From: Candidatus Agathobaculum merdigallinarum
GTDB lineage: Bacteria; Bacillota; Clostridia; Oscillospirales; Butyricicoccaceae
Direction of reading: 5' to 3'
Length of the DNA stretch: 13,334 nucleotides
Assembly (NCBI GenBank): GCA_019115425.1
Contig: DXDO01000190.1
Location: 1-13,334, forward strand
In this document: positions 6,145 through 12,177 of the stretch, piece by piece
Position numbering within the stretch: the stretch's first letter is position 1
How the letters are laid out: each line of letters starts with the position of its first letter
Program-made: the position numbers and the translations under genes
Notes under the pieces: model-generated
The model's database searches: none
Seen by the model: only the letters and a program-made list of their open reading frames with translations
What the model was told of the DNA's origin: nothing

Positions 6145-6356
6145 GCCGGTGGTGCCGGATTATCCGTCCGCTCCAAAATATAATCCGTACTTGTATGATA
6201 AAAATCCGCTATCAGACAAAGCACATCCAAAGGAATATCCCGAAAACCACGCTCGTATCCGCTGTATATTGTCTGTGCAACGCCGAGTTTTTCAGCCAGC
6301 TGTGTTTGATTCAGTTCTGCATCTTCGCGTAAATCACGCAATCTGGATAAATACAT
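6138..6356 (-). CDS. Mini-XRE transcriptional regulator 1
   Basis: A 72-aa protein that is almost entirely one Cro/CI-type helix-turn-helix domain (residues 3-57: LRDLREDAELNQTQLAEKLGVAQTIYSGYERG). It ends in DYILERTDNPAPPAP. It is about half identical to the second XRE protein, with equal length and the identical tail TDNPAPPAP, so the two are tandem duplicates. The ribosome site GGTGAT lies 3-8 nt before ATG 6354-6356 and is weak. It has no partner domain, so it is probably a small DNA-binding repressor acting as a dimer. Its target is unknown; TAATTCGTT upstream is shared with the second XRE gene. It is 77 nt downstream of that gene and could be co-transcribed. Confidence 0.88.
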   Translation of the reverse strand: MYLSRLRDLREDAELNQTQLAEKLGVAQTIYSGYERGFRDIPLDVLCLIADFYHTSTDYILERTDNPAPPAP

Positions 6357-6386
6357 AAATCATCACCATGATTATTAGAGATTAAT

Positions 6387-6411
6387 CCGAAACGAATTAA
6401 AACAGAGATCA
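6387..6411. promoter_or_regulatory. Shared TAATTCGTT motif upstream of XRE1
   Basis: On minus, TTTTAATTCGTTTCGGAT stands about 40 nt upstream of XRE1. The nine bases TAATTCGTT recur upstream of XRE2 (in AGAATAATTCGTTCT). It may be a common operator for the paralogues; this is inference from two copies only. Confidence 0.35.
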
Positions 6412-6413
6412 AG

Positions 6414-6440
6414 GGGCACGCCTGCTGCGCGCCCTACGGA
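6414..6440. repeat. REP-like palindrome copy c, overlapping XRE2 stop
   Basis: GGGGCACGC and GCGCGCCCTACGGA flank CTGCT. The 13 bases CGCGCCCTACGGA (6428-6440) are identical to copy b, and again the XRE stop TAG (6434-6436) lies inside. Confidence 0.5.
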
Positions 6441-6652
6441 GCAGGTGGCGCTGGGTTATCCGTCCGACCGAGCAAGTAATCGATTGAAGTATGGTAATAA
6501 TCCGCCAGCTGTACCAAAATAGTAAGCGGCATATTATGTTCGCCGCTCTCATAATAGCTGTATGTCCGCTGAGAGATATTCAAATAATCTGCAAGCTGTT
6601 GCTGACTCAAATCGTTATCTTCGCGTAAATTTCGAATACGTTCATAACGCAT
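6434..6652 (-). CDS. Mini-XRE transcriptional regulator 2
   Basis: A 72-aa single-domain Cro/CI-type regulator: residues 3-57 contain RIRNLREDNDLSQQQLADYLNISQRTYSYYESGE, and the tail is DYLLGRTDNPAPPAP. The start ATG 6650-6652 is preceded by AGAGGTGA at 5-nt spacing. The in-frame extension to 6670 would include the ribosome site itself, so it is rejected. It diverges from the small protein gene at 6743, with 90 bp between the start codons holding inverted operator-like repeats. It therefore probably controls both itself and that gene. It is a paralogue of XRE 1. Confidence 0.92.
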   Translation of the reverse strand: MRYERIRNLREDNDLSQQQLADYLNISQRTYSYYESGEHNMPLTILVQLADYYHTSIDYLLGRTDNPAPPAP

Positions 6653-6687
6653 AAAATCACCTCTACCCAATATTGTATCAGAACGAA

Positions 6688-6711
6688 TTATTCTATTGCA
6701 TTTCAGAATAA
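6688..6711. promoter_or_regulatory. Candidate XRE operator in divergent promoter
   Basis: TTATTCT (6688-6694) and AGAATAA (6705-6711) form a perfect 7-bp dyad with 10 bp between. It overlaps the -35 (TTGCAT) of the plus-strand gene and is close to the minus-strand promoter TACAAT. Confidence 0.5.
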
Positions 6712-6724
6712 ATCATGCTAATAT
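6696..6724 (+). promoter_or_regulatory. Promoter of the small protein gene
   Basis: TTGCAT (6696-6701), a 17-bp spacer and TAATAT (6719-6724), 18 nt upstream of ATG 6743. The ribosome site GAGGTGG follows directly, so the leader is very short. Confidence 0.65.
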
Positions 6725-6742
6725 TGGATTGAGGTGGTAAAC

Positions 6743-6997
6743 ATGGACCCATCCATTTACTACGAACTACAGGCTGCTGCCGAGCGCCTCTCCCCCATCG
6801 AAGATGGCCCCGCATGGCACACCCTCAGCCGCATGGAGAACGAACTGGACGCGCTCCTGCCGCCCGTTCTGCACCGCCGCTTCCGCCGCCTGTGCGACCA
6901 GGCAAACGCCGCTGCTGCTGAGCACGGCGAGACCTGCTTCCGGCTCGGACTGTACTGCGGCCTCATGCTGATGGCAGACGCATCTGCCCTGAGATAA
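6743..6997 (+). CDS. Small protein of unknown function, DUF6809-like
   Basis: An 84-aa soluble, mostly helical protein. It has a hydrophobic pattern of two or three helices, an acidic centre (MENELDALLPPVLHRRF) and a C-terminal FRLGLYCGLMLMADA segment. The layout (a DUxxE-type helix pair ending in F-RLG---LM-E/D) resembles the DUF6809 small proteins of Firmicutes, from memory; I cannot confirm it. The start is ATG 6743 because GAGGTGG (6731-6737) lies 5 nt upstream; the earlier in-frame GTG at 6734 is part of that site. It diverges from an XRE regulator gene and is likely regulated by it. An antitoxin, toxin or regulator-partner role is possible but not shown. Confidence 0.72.
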   Translation: MDPSIYYELQAAAERLSPIEDGPAWHTLSRMENELDALLPPVLHRRFRRLCDQANAAAAEHGETCFRLGLYCGLMLMADASALR

Positions 6998-7002
6998 CAA
7001 AA

Positions 7003-7031
7003 GCCGCCCGACGCATACTGCGCCGGACGGC
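7003..7031 (-). terminator. Terminator of the feo operon
   Basis: As minus-strand RNA the 13-nt arms pair fully if two G-U wobbles are allowed, with a 3-nt loop, and are followed by TTTTGTTAT. It begins 15 nt beyond the stop of the Cys-rich peptide. The plus reading has two A-C mismatches and no U tract, so minus is the intended direction. Confidence 0.8.
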
Positions 7032-7045
7032 CGTGAAGCTACGCT

Positions 7046-7207
7046 TTATACTTTGTCATGCGGAGACGGCTCCTGATGGCAGGAAGCACAGCCACCGCTG
7101 CATCCGGAACATCCCGAGCAACCGCCCGATTTGGACCGGCGAACCACAGAACGCGCTGCAAAAAACACAATCACCAGCACAATCAGGCCCACAATCAGGG
7201 TTGACAT
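7046..7207 (-). CDS. FeoB-associated Cys-rich membrane peptide
   Basis: A 53-aa protein. Residues 1-18 form a single membrane helix (MSTLIVGLIVLVIVFFAA), a basic patch RSVVRRSK follows, then a cysteine cluster C30, C33, C36, C40, C43 in SGGCSGCSGCSGGCASCH. This is the layout of the FeoB-associated Cys-rich family found directly after feoB in Firmicutes, probably giving a cytoplasmic metal-binding tail near the FeoB pore. The ATG at 7205-7207 has AAGGAG 9 nt upstream, and only 27 nt separate it from the feoB stop, so it belongs to the feo operon. Whether it delivers, senses or gates Fe2+ is unknown. Confidence 0.93.
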   Translation of the reverse strand: MSTLIVGLIVLVIVFFAARSVVRRSKSGGCSGCSGCSGGCASCHQEPSPHDKV

Positions 7208-7234
7208 TTCTGTTGTCTCCTTTCTGAAAAATCC

Positions 7235-9742
7235 TCAGCCGTTCGCCTGTACGCTCATCTTGCGCAGGTCCGCACCCGCATCCGCCTTTGCCGGCTTGCG
7301 CACCAGCAGGTAGATCATCAGCGCAAGCACGAGGATGGCCGCGACCGTACCGGCGCCGAATGCAACCTCGCCCGTGATCAGGCCGCCGAACTGATATACC
7401 ATGAGCGATACCGCATAGGCAAATACCATCATATACCCAATCGCGAATGCTGTCCACTTTCCGTTGTTCATCTCGCGCTTGATCGCGCCCATTGCCGCAA
7501 AGCACGGCGCGCACAGCAGGTTAAAGCACATGAAGGAATACGCGCTGACCGCGGTGAACGAGGCCGCCAGATTGCTCCAGATCTCCACGCCGTCCTCGGC
7601 GACCTCGGCAAAGCCGAAAACCTGTCCAAAGGTGGCGACAACGTTCTCCTTGGCAATCCAGCCGGTAACCGTCGCAACAACCGTTTCCCATCTGCCAAAG
7701 CCGAGCGGTGCGAAGACCGGCGCGATGACCGAACCGATGCGCGCCATGATGCAGTTATTGATATCCTCAACCGCGCCGAACGCGCCGTTCTCCCAGCCGT
7801 AGCCGAGCAGGAACCACAGCACAATCGTGGACAGCAGGATGATGGTGCCGGCTTTCTTGATAAAGGACCAGCCGCGCTCCCACATCGAGCGGAGCACATT
7901 GCTGACCGTCGGCATATGATAGGACGGCAGCTCCATCACGAAGGGCGCCGGTTCGCCCGCGAACACCTTGAACTTCTTGAGCATGATGCCCGAGATGATG
8001 ATCGCCAGCACACCGATCACATAGGCTGAGAACGCAACCCAGCCCGCGTTGTCAAACAGCGCACCCGCGATCAGGGCAATGATCGGCAGCTTTGCGCCGC
8101 AGGGGATGAAGGTGGTGGTCATGATGGTCATGCGGCGGTCGCGCTCCTGTTCTATGGTGCGCGACGCCATCACGCCCGGTACGCCGCAGCCCGTGCCGAT
8201 CAGCATCGGGATGAAGGACTTGCCGGACAGGCCGAACTTACGGAAGATGCGGTCCATGATGAACGCGACACGCGCCATGTAGCCGCAGTCCTCGAGAATC
8301 GCGAGGAAGATGAACAGCACAAGGATCTGCGGCACGAAGCCCAGAACCGCGCCGACACCGGCGACAATGCCGTCCATAATCAGGCTGTACAGCCAGTCGG
8401 CAATGCCCAGACCGCCCAGCACGTTATCCAGCATCACCGGAATGCCCGGAATCCATGTGCCGTAATCCTCCGGCGCAGGCTCCTCGGCTGCGAGCGTGCC
8501 CTCGAAGGCCGCAAAGTCAACCTCCTCGGTGGTGACCGCGCCGGTCTCCTCATCCTCGAATACCACGGTCGCTACCAGCGCGGATGCGTCCGCATCGGCC
8601 GCCAGCGCAGCGCCGGCCTGGTCGAGTGCCGCGGTATCCGGCTCCTCGGCCTCAAGCTGCGCGGTGACCGCGCTGACATCAATGCCCTCAGACACAGCGG
8701 CTTCCAGCCACGCATCGCGGCGGGCAACGTCGTCCTCATACGCGGCGGTCGCTTCGTCGTATGCCGCGCGGCCGATGCCGAGCGGATACCAACCTTCGCC
8801 GAACACGCCGTCGTTCGCCCAGTCGGTCAGGATCGTGCCGACCGAGGTAACCGATACATAATACACGACAAACATCACAAGCGCAAAGATTGGCAGCGCA
8901 AGGATGCGGTTGGTTACGATGTGATCGATCTTGTCGGATACCGTCATGCCGACCTTTTTCTTTTTGACGCAGGATTTGACAACCCCGGTGATGTACTGGT
9001 AACGCGCGTCGGTGATGATGGACTCCGCGTCGTCGTCGAGTTCCTCCTCGACCGCGGTGATGATGTTTTCCAGCTTGTCGCGCACGTCCTGACTGAACCG
9101 GAAGCGGGCGAGCACCTTCTCGTCGCGCTCAAACAGCTTGACCGCGAACCAGCGGCGCTGGTCCTCCTCGGTCACATCGCGGATCATACCGGAGATCTGG
9201 CTGAGGGCATTCTCGATCCCATCGGAAAATGCGTGCTTTGCGGGCTGGGCGGCGGATGCTGCGGCCTTTTTCGCCGTCTCCATCAACTCTTTGGTGCCTC
9301 TGCCCTTGAGCGCAGAGGTCTCGACGACCGGCACGCCCAACGCCGCGGACAGCTTTTTCACATCGATCGTATCGCCACGCTTTTGGACAATATCCATCAT
9401 GTTGAGCGCAATGACGACCGGAATACCCATTTCCAGCAGCTGCGTGGTTAAGTACAGGTTGCGCTCAATGTTGGACGCATCGACAAGGTTTACGATCACA
9501 TCCGGCTTTTCGTTCACCAGAAAATCGCGGGTGATGACCTCTTCAAGCGTATACGGCGAGAGCGAGTAGATGCCCGGCAGGTCGATGATCGAGATCTCCT
9601 TGTCTGCCTTGCAACGGCCCTCTTTTTTCTCCACGGTAACGCCCGGCCAGTTGCCGACATACTGCGTCGAGCCGGTCAGTTCATTGAACATTGTGGTCTT
9701 ACCGCTGTTCGGGTTGCCGGCAAGCGCCAAACGAATCGACAT
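7235..9742 (-). CDS. feoB: Ferrous iron transporter FeoB with large extracellular insert
   Basis: An 835-aa GTP-driven Fe2+ permease of the inner membrane. The G domain has G1 GNPNSGKT (9-16), G2 near T36, G3 DLPG (54-57), G4 NMMD (114-117) and G5 SA (143-144); a helical spacer covers about 165-265. The membrane part begins with TM1 at about 279-302 and has the two gate repeats with GTGCGVPG (C519) and CGAKLP (C548), plus LCAPC (C744, C747). Between TM1 and TM2, residues about 318-432 are an Ala/Glu/Asp-rich stretch absent from typical FeoB of 650-720 residues; by topology it faces outside. The ribosome site AAGGGG precedes ATG 9740-9742. It follows feoA2 by 54 nt, with an operator-like palindrome in the gap. 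Confidence 0.96.
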   Translation of the reverse strand: MSIRLALAGNPNSGKTTMFNELTGSTQYVGNWPGVTVEKKEGRCKADKEISIIDLPGIYSLSPYTLEEVITRDFLVNEKPDVIVNLVDASNIERNLYLTTQLLEMGIPVVIALNMMDIVQKRGDTIDVKKLSAALGVPVVETSALKGRGTKELMETAKKAAASAAQPAKHAFSDGIENALSQISGMIRDVTEEDQRRWFAVKLFERDEKVLARFRFSQDVRDKLENIITAVEEELDDDAESIITDARYQYITGVVKSCVKKKKVGMTVSDKIDHIVTNRILALPIFALVMFVVYYVSVTSVGTILTDWANDGVFGEGWYPLGIGRAAYDEATAAYEDDVARRDAWLEAAVSEGIDVSAVTAQLEAEEPDTAALDQAGAALAADADASALVATVVFEDEETGAVTTEEVDFAAFEGTLAAEEPAPEDYGTWIPGIPVMLDNVLGGLGIADWLYSLIMDGIVAGVGAVLGFVPQILVLFIFLAILEDCGYMARVAFIMDRIFRKFGLSGKSFIPMLIGTGCGVPGVMASRTIEQERDRRMTIMTTTFIPCGAKLPIIALIAGALFDNAGWVAFSAYVIGVLAIIISGIMLKKFKVFAGEPAPFVMELPSYHMPTVSNVLRSMWERGWSFIKKAGTIILLSTIVLWFLLGYGWENGAFGAVEDINNCIMARIGSVIAPVFAPLGFGRWETVVATVTGWIAKENVVATFGQVFGFAEVAEDGVEIWSNLAASFTAVSAYSFMCFNLLCAPCFAAMGAIKREMNNGKWTAFAIGYMMVFAYAVSLMVYQFGGLITGEVAFGAGTVAAILVLALMIYLLVRKPAKADAGADLRKMSVQANG

Positions 9743-9763
9743 GTTGTTTCCCCTTTCTATAGC

Positions 9764-9792
9764 GGATTAGCATTCGCTAACCCCTGTGTAAA
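9764..9792 (-). promoter_or_regulatory. Possible internal feoB promoter with iron-type operator
   Basis: On minus, TTTACA (9787-9792), a 17-bp spacer and TAATCC (9764-9769) make a weak promoter. Within it lies the palindrome TTAGC-ATTC-GCTAA (9767-9780), an instance of the TTAG-N6-CTAA class seen at feoA1 and at DUF3793. It would let feoB be controlled separately from feoA. Confidence 0.5.
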
Positions 9793-9796
9793 ATTT

Positions 9797-10018
9797 TTAT
9801 TCGACCAGAATGCGTTCCGCATCCGCCTTGCGCAGCGAAAGCTCATAGCCGCGCACCGTCACCTCGATCGGGTCGCCCAGCGGCGCCACCTTGCGCACGA
9901 AAACCTCCGCGCCGCGGGTAATGCCCATATCCATGATGCGGCGGCGCGTCGCGCCCTCGCCCTCGATTTTCCGCACGGTAACGGTCGAGCCGCAGGGCGT
10001 GTTCCTCAGATTGCTCAT
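9797..10018 (-). CDS. feoA: FeoA-domain protein 2
   Basis: A 73-aa SH3-like beta-barrel FeoA protein: STVTVRKIEGEGATRRRIMDMGITRGAEVFVRKVAPLGDPIEVTVRGYELSLRKADAERI. The RRRIMDMGIT and DPIEV-VRGYELSLR blocks are family hallmarks. FeoA is a small cytosolic partner that binds FeoB and supports Fe2+ uptake. ATG 10016-10018 has AAAGGGGG about 10 nt upstream. It lies 17 nt after feoA1 and 54 nt before feoB. It is the more canonical of the two FeoA proteins here. Confidence 0.93.
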   Translation of the reverse strand: MSNLRNTPCGSTVTVRKIEGEGATRRRIMDMGITRGAEVFVRKVAPLGDPIEVTVRGYELSLRKADAERILVE

Positions 10019-10035
10019 TTTTGCATTGTCCCCCT

Positions 10036-10245
10036 TTAGACCATAATCCGCGACGCCATCTTTTCCGAAATCGCGACGCGCGTATCCTTTACCGAGACGA
10101 TCACATTCCCTGCAAGGGACGAAACGACCGATACCTTTGCTCCCTCGACAAACCCGAGATTGCGCAAAAACTGCCTTGTCTGGTCTTTTCCACGAATGGT
10201 CTTAACTGTGGCTTCCATGCCGGTATCCATCATCGTCAGCGGCAT
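10036..10245 (-). CDS. feoA: FeoA-domain protein 1
   Basis: A 69-aa FeoA protein: MEATVKTIRGKDQTRQFLRNLGFVEGAKVSVVSSLAGNVIVSVKDTRVAISEKMASRIMV, with the FLRNLGF and NVIVSVKDTRVAI blocks of the SH3-like fold. It is first in the feo operon. ATG 10243-10245 is preceded by AAGGAG at a longish 13 nt. The in-frame reading to 10293 would start in the leader without a ribosome site and is rejected. Tandem feoA genes before feoB are common in Clostridia; the two copies here are divergent, suggesting separate roles in the FeoB complex. Confidence 0.92.
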   Translation of the reverse strand: MPLTMMDTGMEATVKTIRGKDQTRQFLRNLGFVEGAKVSVVSSLAGNVIVSVKDTRVAISEKMASRIMV

Positions 10246-10300
10246 AATATCGATCCACTCCTTCTGTATCGTCAGTAAAGTTAAAACAAACACAAAGGCG

Positions 10301-10316
10301 GTTAGAGACTTCTAAC
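10301..10316. promoter_or_regulatory. Palindromic operator GTTAGA-N4-TCTAAC upstream of feoA1
   Basis: A perfect palindrome GTTAG-AGACTT-CTAAC, just downstream of the feoA1 promoter -10. It belongs to the class GTTAG-N6-CTAAC also found at 12103-12118 and, as ATTAG-N6-CTAAC, at 9766-9781. A degenerate copy GTTTA-N6-CTAAC (10332-10347) overlaps the -10. It is inferred to bind a metal-responsive repressor such as a DtxR-type protein. Confidence 0.65.
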
Positions 10317-10330
10317 TCCCTTTTGCTTGA

Positions 10331-10359
10331 AGTTTACCACCGCTAACCATCTTTGTCAA
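10331..10359 (-). promoter_or_regulatory. Promoter of the feoA-feoA-feoB operon
   Basis: On minus, TTGACA (10354-10359), a 17-bp spacer and TAAACT (10331-10336). It has consensus spacing, with one operator-like half in the spacer and a full palindrome just downstream of the start region. Confidence 0.85.
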
Positions 10360-10455
10360 GCGCAGTCAATGAACTTTGTCAAATCGCACGAAGCCGACCG
10401 CAGTTTGCCTCTGCTAATTCGTCGCAATGCACGTTTTCCTCTCAGGCAGGAGGAA

Positions 10456-10803
10456 GCCCACGGCTGTTGTTCCGGACAGCCGCGGGCTCGTGTTCGATTG
10501 GGCATACCGGACAGTATGCCCCTTGGGGTTTCCCCCGGGACAAGAAAGGATAGTTGTATCATAACCGCCGCCGTCGCAGCAGGTATGACCGAGATTGTCG
10601 ATCAAAACTACAGTTTTGATCGAAGGGACACACCGCGCAAAAGCGCGGATGTGTCCAACGCTTTGAAAAGTTCCGCGAAGCGAAACTTTTCTCCGCTCCT
10701 GTATCAAAACGCACGCACATGTCGCGCGTTTTGATGGTTTTCGGCGGCGAGCCGCAGAAAACCGATCGAATGCACGCGGCGCGCGGTTTTAGCGCGTCAC
10801 GCG
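10456..10803. repeat. Array of seven or eight consecutive hairpins
   Basis: The non-coding space between the feo promoter and flavodoxin is packed with inverted repeats: 10456-10487 (12-nt arms, one mismatch), 10500-10521 (8), 10599-10622 (11, loop 2), 10626-10656 (13 with one bulge, AAAA loop), 10666-10690 (AAAAGTT arms, terminator-like both ways), 10703-10735 (10), 10736-10763 (7+5) and 10775-10803 (weaker, G-U on minus). Hairpins at 10599 and 10703 share ATCAAAAC/GTTTTGAT. No ORF is convincing; the in-frame stretch 10414-10707 on minus runs straight through the palindromes. It probably ends flavodoxin transcription and may be a mosaic of REP-type repeats. Confidence 0.65.
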
Positions 10804-10813
10804 GGATATTGGC

Positions 10814-11245
10814 TCAGTAAGCGGCGAAGCCCTTGCCGAACTCCCTGCACTTGTCGAGCGCGCCGGCGTCCGGAGTCTCGTTGACCATCAGGCCCTCGTC
10901 GGTGTAGATATTGGCGTTTGCGTCATTGGTGCGCTGCACCCAGTCGCGCATCCACTGTCCGTCGCCCCAGCCGTAGGAGCCGAACAGCGCAACCTTGCGG
11001 CCCGCAAGTTTGCTCTCCAGCTCGGTGAAGAACGGATCAAATTCCGCTTCCTCCAGCACCTCGGCGCCCATCGCCGGGCAGCCCAGCGCGAGTTTATCAT
11101 AGTTTGCCGCGTCGGCGGCACTTACATCCGCCACGTTCAGCAGGTCGCATTCCATACCGCCCTCGCGGATGCCGTCCGCGATCGCGTTCGCCATCTGCTC
11201 GGTATTGCCGGTCTGGCTCCAAAAAATTACTGCTGCTTTGCTCAT
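10814..11245 (-). CDS. Short-chain flavodoxin
   Basis: A 143-aa FMN electron carrier of the cytoplasm, replacing ferredoxin when iron is scarce. The phosphate-binding loop S10-QTGNTE-16 follows the first strand (AAVIFW); the second flavin loop is at LALGCPAMGAE (about 53-63) and the third at FGSYGWGDGQWM (about 88-99). The length fits clostridial short-chain flavodoxins. The start is ATG 11243-11245, 11 nt after AGGAGG; an in-frame TTG at 11252-11254 is only 2 nt from that site and is rejected. It follows DUF3793 by 60 nt on the same strand and has no separate promoter that I can see. Its setting next to feo and iron-type operators supports an iron-limitation role. Confidence 0.93.
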   Translation of the reverse strand: MSKAAVIFWSQTGNTEQMANAIADGIREGGMECDLLNVADVSAADAANYDKLALGCPAMGAEVLEEAEFDPFFTELESKLAGRKVALFGSYGWGDGQWMRDWVQRTNDANANIYTDEGLMVNETPDAGALDKCREFGKGFAAY

Positions 11246-11305
11246 TTCTGTCAAAACCTCCTGTTGTCTGTCAAATCAGATTCAGATGATATATCGCTTG
11301 ACGCG

Positions 11306-11869
11306 CTATGCCGCAGCGAACACCTCGAGTAGCGTTTCCCCCTGCTCGACGCGTCTTGTCACCGCGCGGCACACCCGCGACAGGCGGTCGAATAATCGTG
11401 ATGCGGCTTCCGTGTCGCCGTAGACCTTCCAGTAGCCGCTCAGCTTACAGCCGCGGCCCTGATAGCGGATAAAGCCAACCACATCCTCGATCGGATAGCC
11501 CAAAAACAGGCCGATCTCGTGCGGAAAACCGTCGCTGAGCGCGATGCGGCGTTTCAGCATCCGCAAAAGCTCTGCAAGCGGCCGCCCTGCCGGATAGCCG
11601 AACGACTCCAGCACATGCCGCACGGCCGTATCCGCCAGACGGCGTTCCAACTGCGCTTTGTGGTATACCATCAGCAGCCAGCGCTCCTTACAGGCGCATA
11701 CAATCTCAAAGTGTAGGCCGCGCGGCGCAAATGCCGCGCCATATTCCTCAAGCCGCTGCGGCAGGTCAGGGTAAAGCGATTTGTCGCAGGAAACAAGGCT
11801 TGCAGGCTTGATCCCTGCCAGCGTGGGCGAACAGTACGCCGCAATCAGCCGGTCGAGTTGATTTTTCAT
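11306..11869 (-). CDS. DUF3793 family protein
   Basis: A 187-aa soluble protein of unknown function, recognised by HEIGLFLGYPIEDVVGFIRYQG (residues 117-138) and KLSGYWKVYGDTEAA (142-156). Residues 10-30 (AYCSPTLAGIKPASLVSC) begin the family's conserved N-terminal part. Cysteines at C13, C28, C58, C60, C141 and C167 are notable. ATG 11867-11869 has GGGAGGT about 11 nt upstream; the in-frame extension to 12001 lacks a site and runs through the leader. It heads the flavodoxin operon behind a promoter carrying two tandem palindromes. From memory, DUF3793 genes recur beside flavodoxin and iron genes in Clostridia; a role in iron-limited metabolism is inferred. Confidence 0.85.
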   Translation of the reverse strand: MKNQLDRLIAAYCSPTLAGIKPASLVSCDKSLYPDLPQRLEEYGAAFAPRGLHFEIVCACKERWLLMVYHKAQLERRLADTAVRHVLESFGYPAGRPLAELLRMLKRRIALSDGFPHEIGLFLGYPIEDVVGFIRYQGRGCKLSGYWKVYGDTEAASRLFDRLSRVCRAVTRRVEQGETLLEVFAAA

Positions 11870-12100
11870 TTGACTGACGCACCTCCCATTCCTAGTATCT
11901 GCGCATTGATTTTCGCTTATCCGCTTTCCAAACAGCGCGGCCGCGGTTAGCCATCCGACCGCGCTGTCCCAATGATCTGTTTCGTTCGGATCGATGCACA
12001 AAATACAGAGAAAGCTGTGTATGTTATGCAGCGCCGCCCCGTTCCGCGTGGGCTGCGCCGGCTATCGAGCGTATCAGTAAGCCTCGGCTAACCTGAATAT
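11870..12100 (-). other. Long structured 5' leader of the DUF3793 operon
   Basis: The promoter at 12101-12129 implies a leader of about 225 nt. It contains a stem with 9-bp arms ACAGCGCGG (11932-11940) and CCGCGCTGT (11959-11967). No known riboswitch was recognised. The in-frame extension of the gene into it has no ribosome site, so I treat it as untranslated. Confidence 0.4.
12077..12092. promoter_or_regulatory. Second iron-type palindrome, DUF3793 promoter
   Basis: GTAAG-CCTCGG-CTAAC differs by one base from the GTTAG-N6-CTAAC class. It lies just downstream of the -10, with its centre 26 bp from that of the perfect site at 12103-12118. Confidence 0.5.
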
Positions 12101-12129
12101 AAGTTAGCATAGACTAACCAAAATGTCAA
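12101..12129 (-). promoter_or_regulatory. Promoter of the DUF3793-flavodoxin operon
   Basis: On minus, TTGACA (12124-12129), a 17-bp spacer and TAACTT (12101-12106). The palindrome GTTAG-CATAGA-CTAAC (12103-12118) fills the spacer and overlaps the -10, a classical repressor position. Confidence 0.75.
12103..12118. promoter_or_regulatory. Palindromic operator GTTAG-N6-CTAAC in DUF3793 promoter
   Basis: The half-sites are perfect and the spacing is the same as at feoA1 (10301-10316). It is placed between the -35 and -10. The shared motif is the main evidence for one regulon covering flavodoxin, DUF3793 and Feo. Confidence 0.65.
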
Positions 12130-12177
12130 GCACTTCTTTTCGATTTTTCCAAAAAGTTTTCCCGCTGCCGCGAATTG

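Noticed and set aside
6138..6997. Toxin-antitoxin system of XRE plus small protein
   Set aside because: Divergent rather than co-directional, and the small protein shows no recognisable toxin motif; regulation between them is plausible but a toxin call is not supported.
10414..10707. Minus-strand ORF of 97 codons in the hairpin array
   Set aside because: It runs through several perfect palindromes, lacks a convincing ribosome site and resembles no family I know.
10327..10734. Plus-strand ORF of 135 codons across the feo promoter and hairpin array
   Set aside because: It overlaps the feo promoter and operators and has no ribosome site; its length is explained by chance in GC-rich palindromic DNA.
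11870..12001. N-terminal extension of DUF3793 from a TTG at 12001
   Set aside because: There is no ribosome site and the extension does not look like the family N-terminus; the ATG at 11869 has GGGAGGT upstream.
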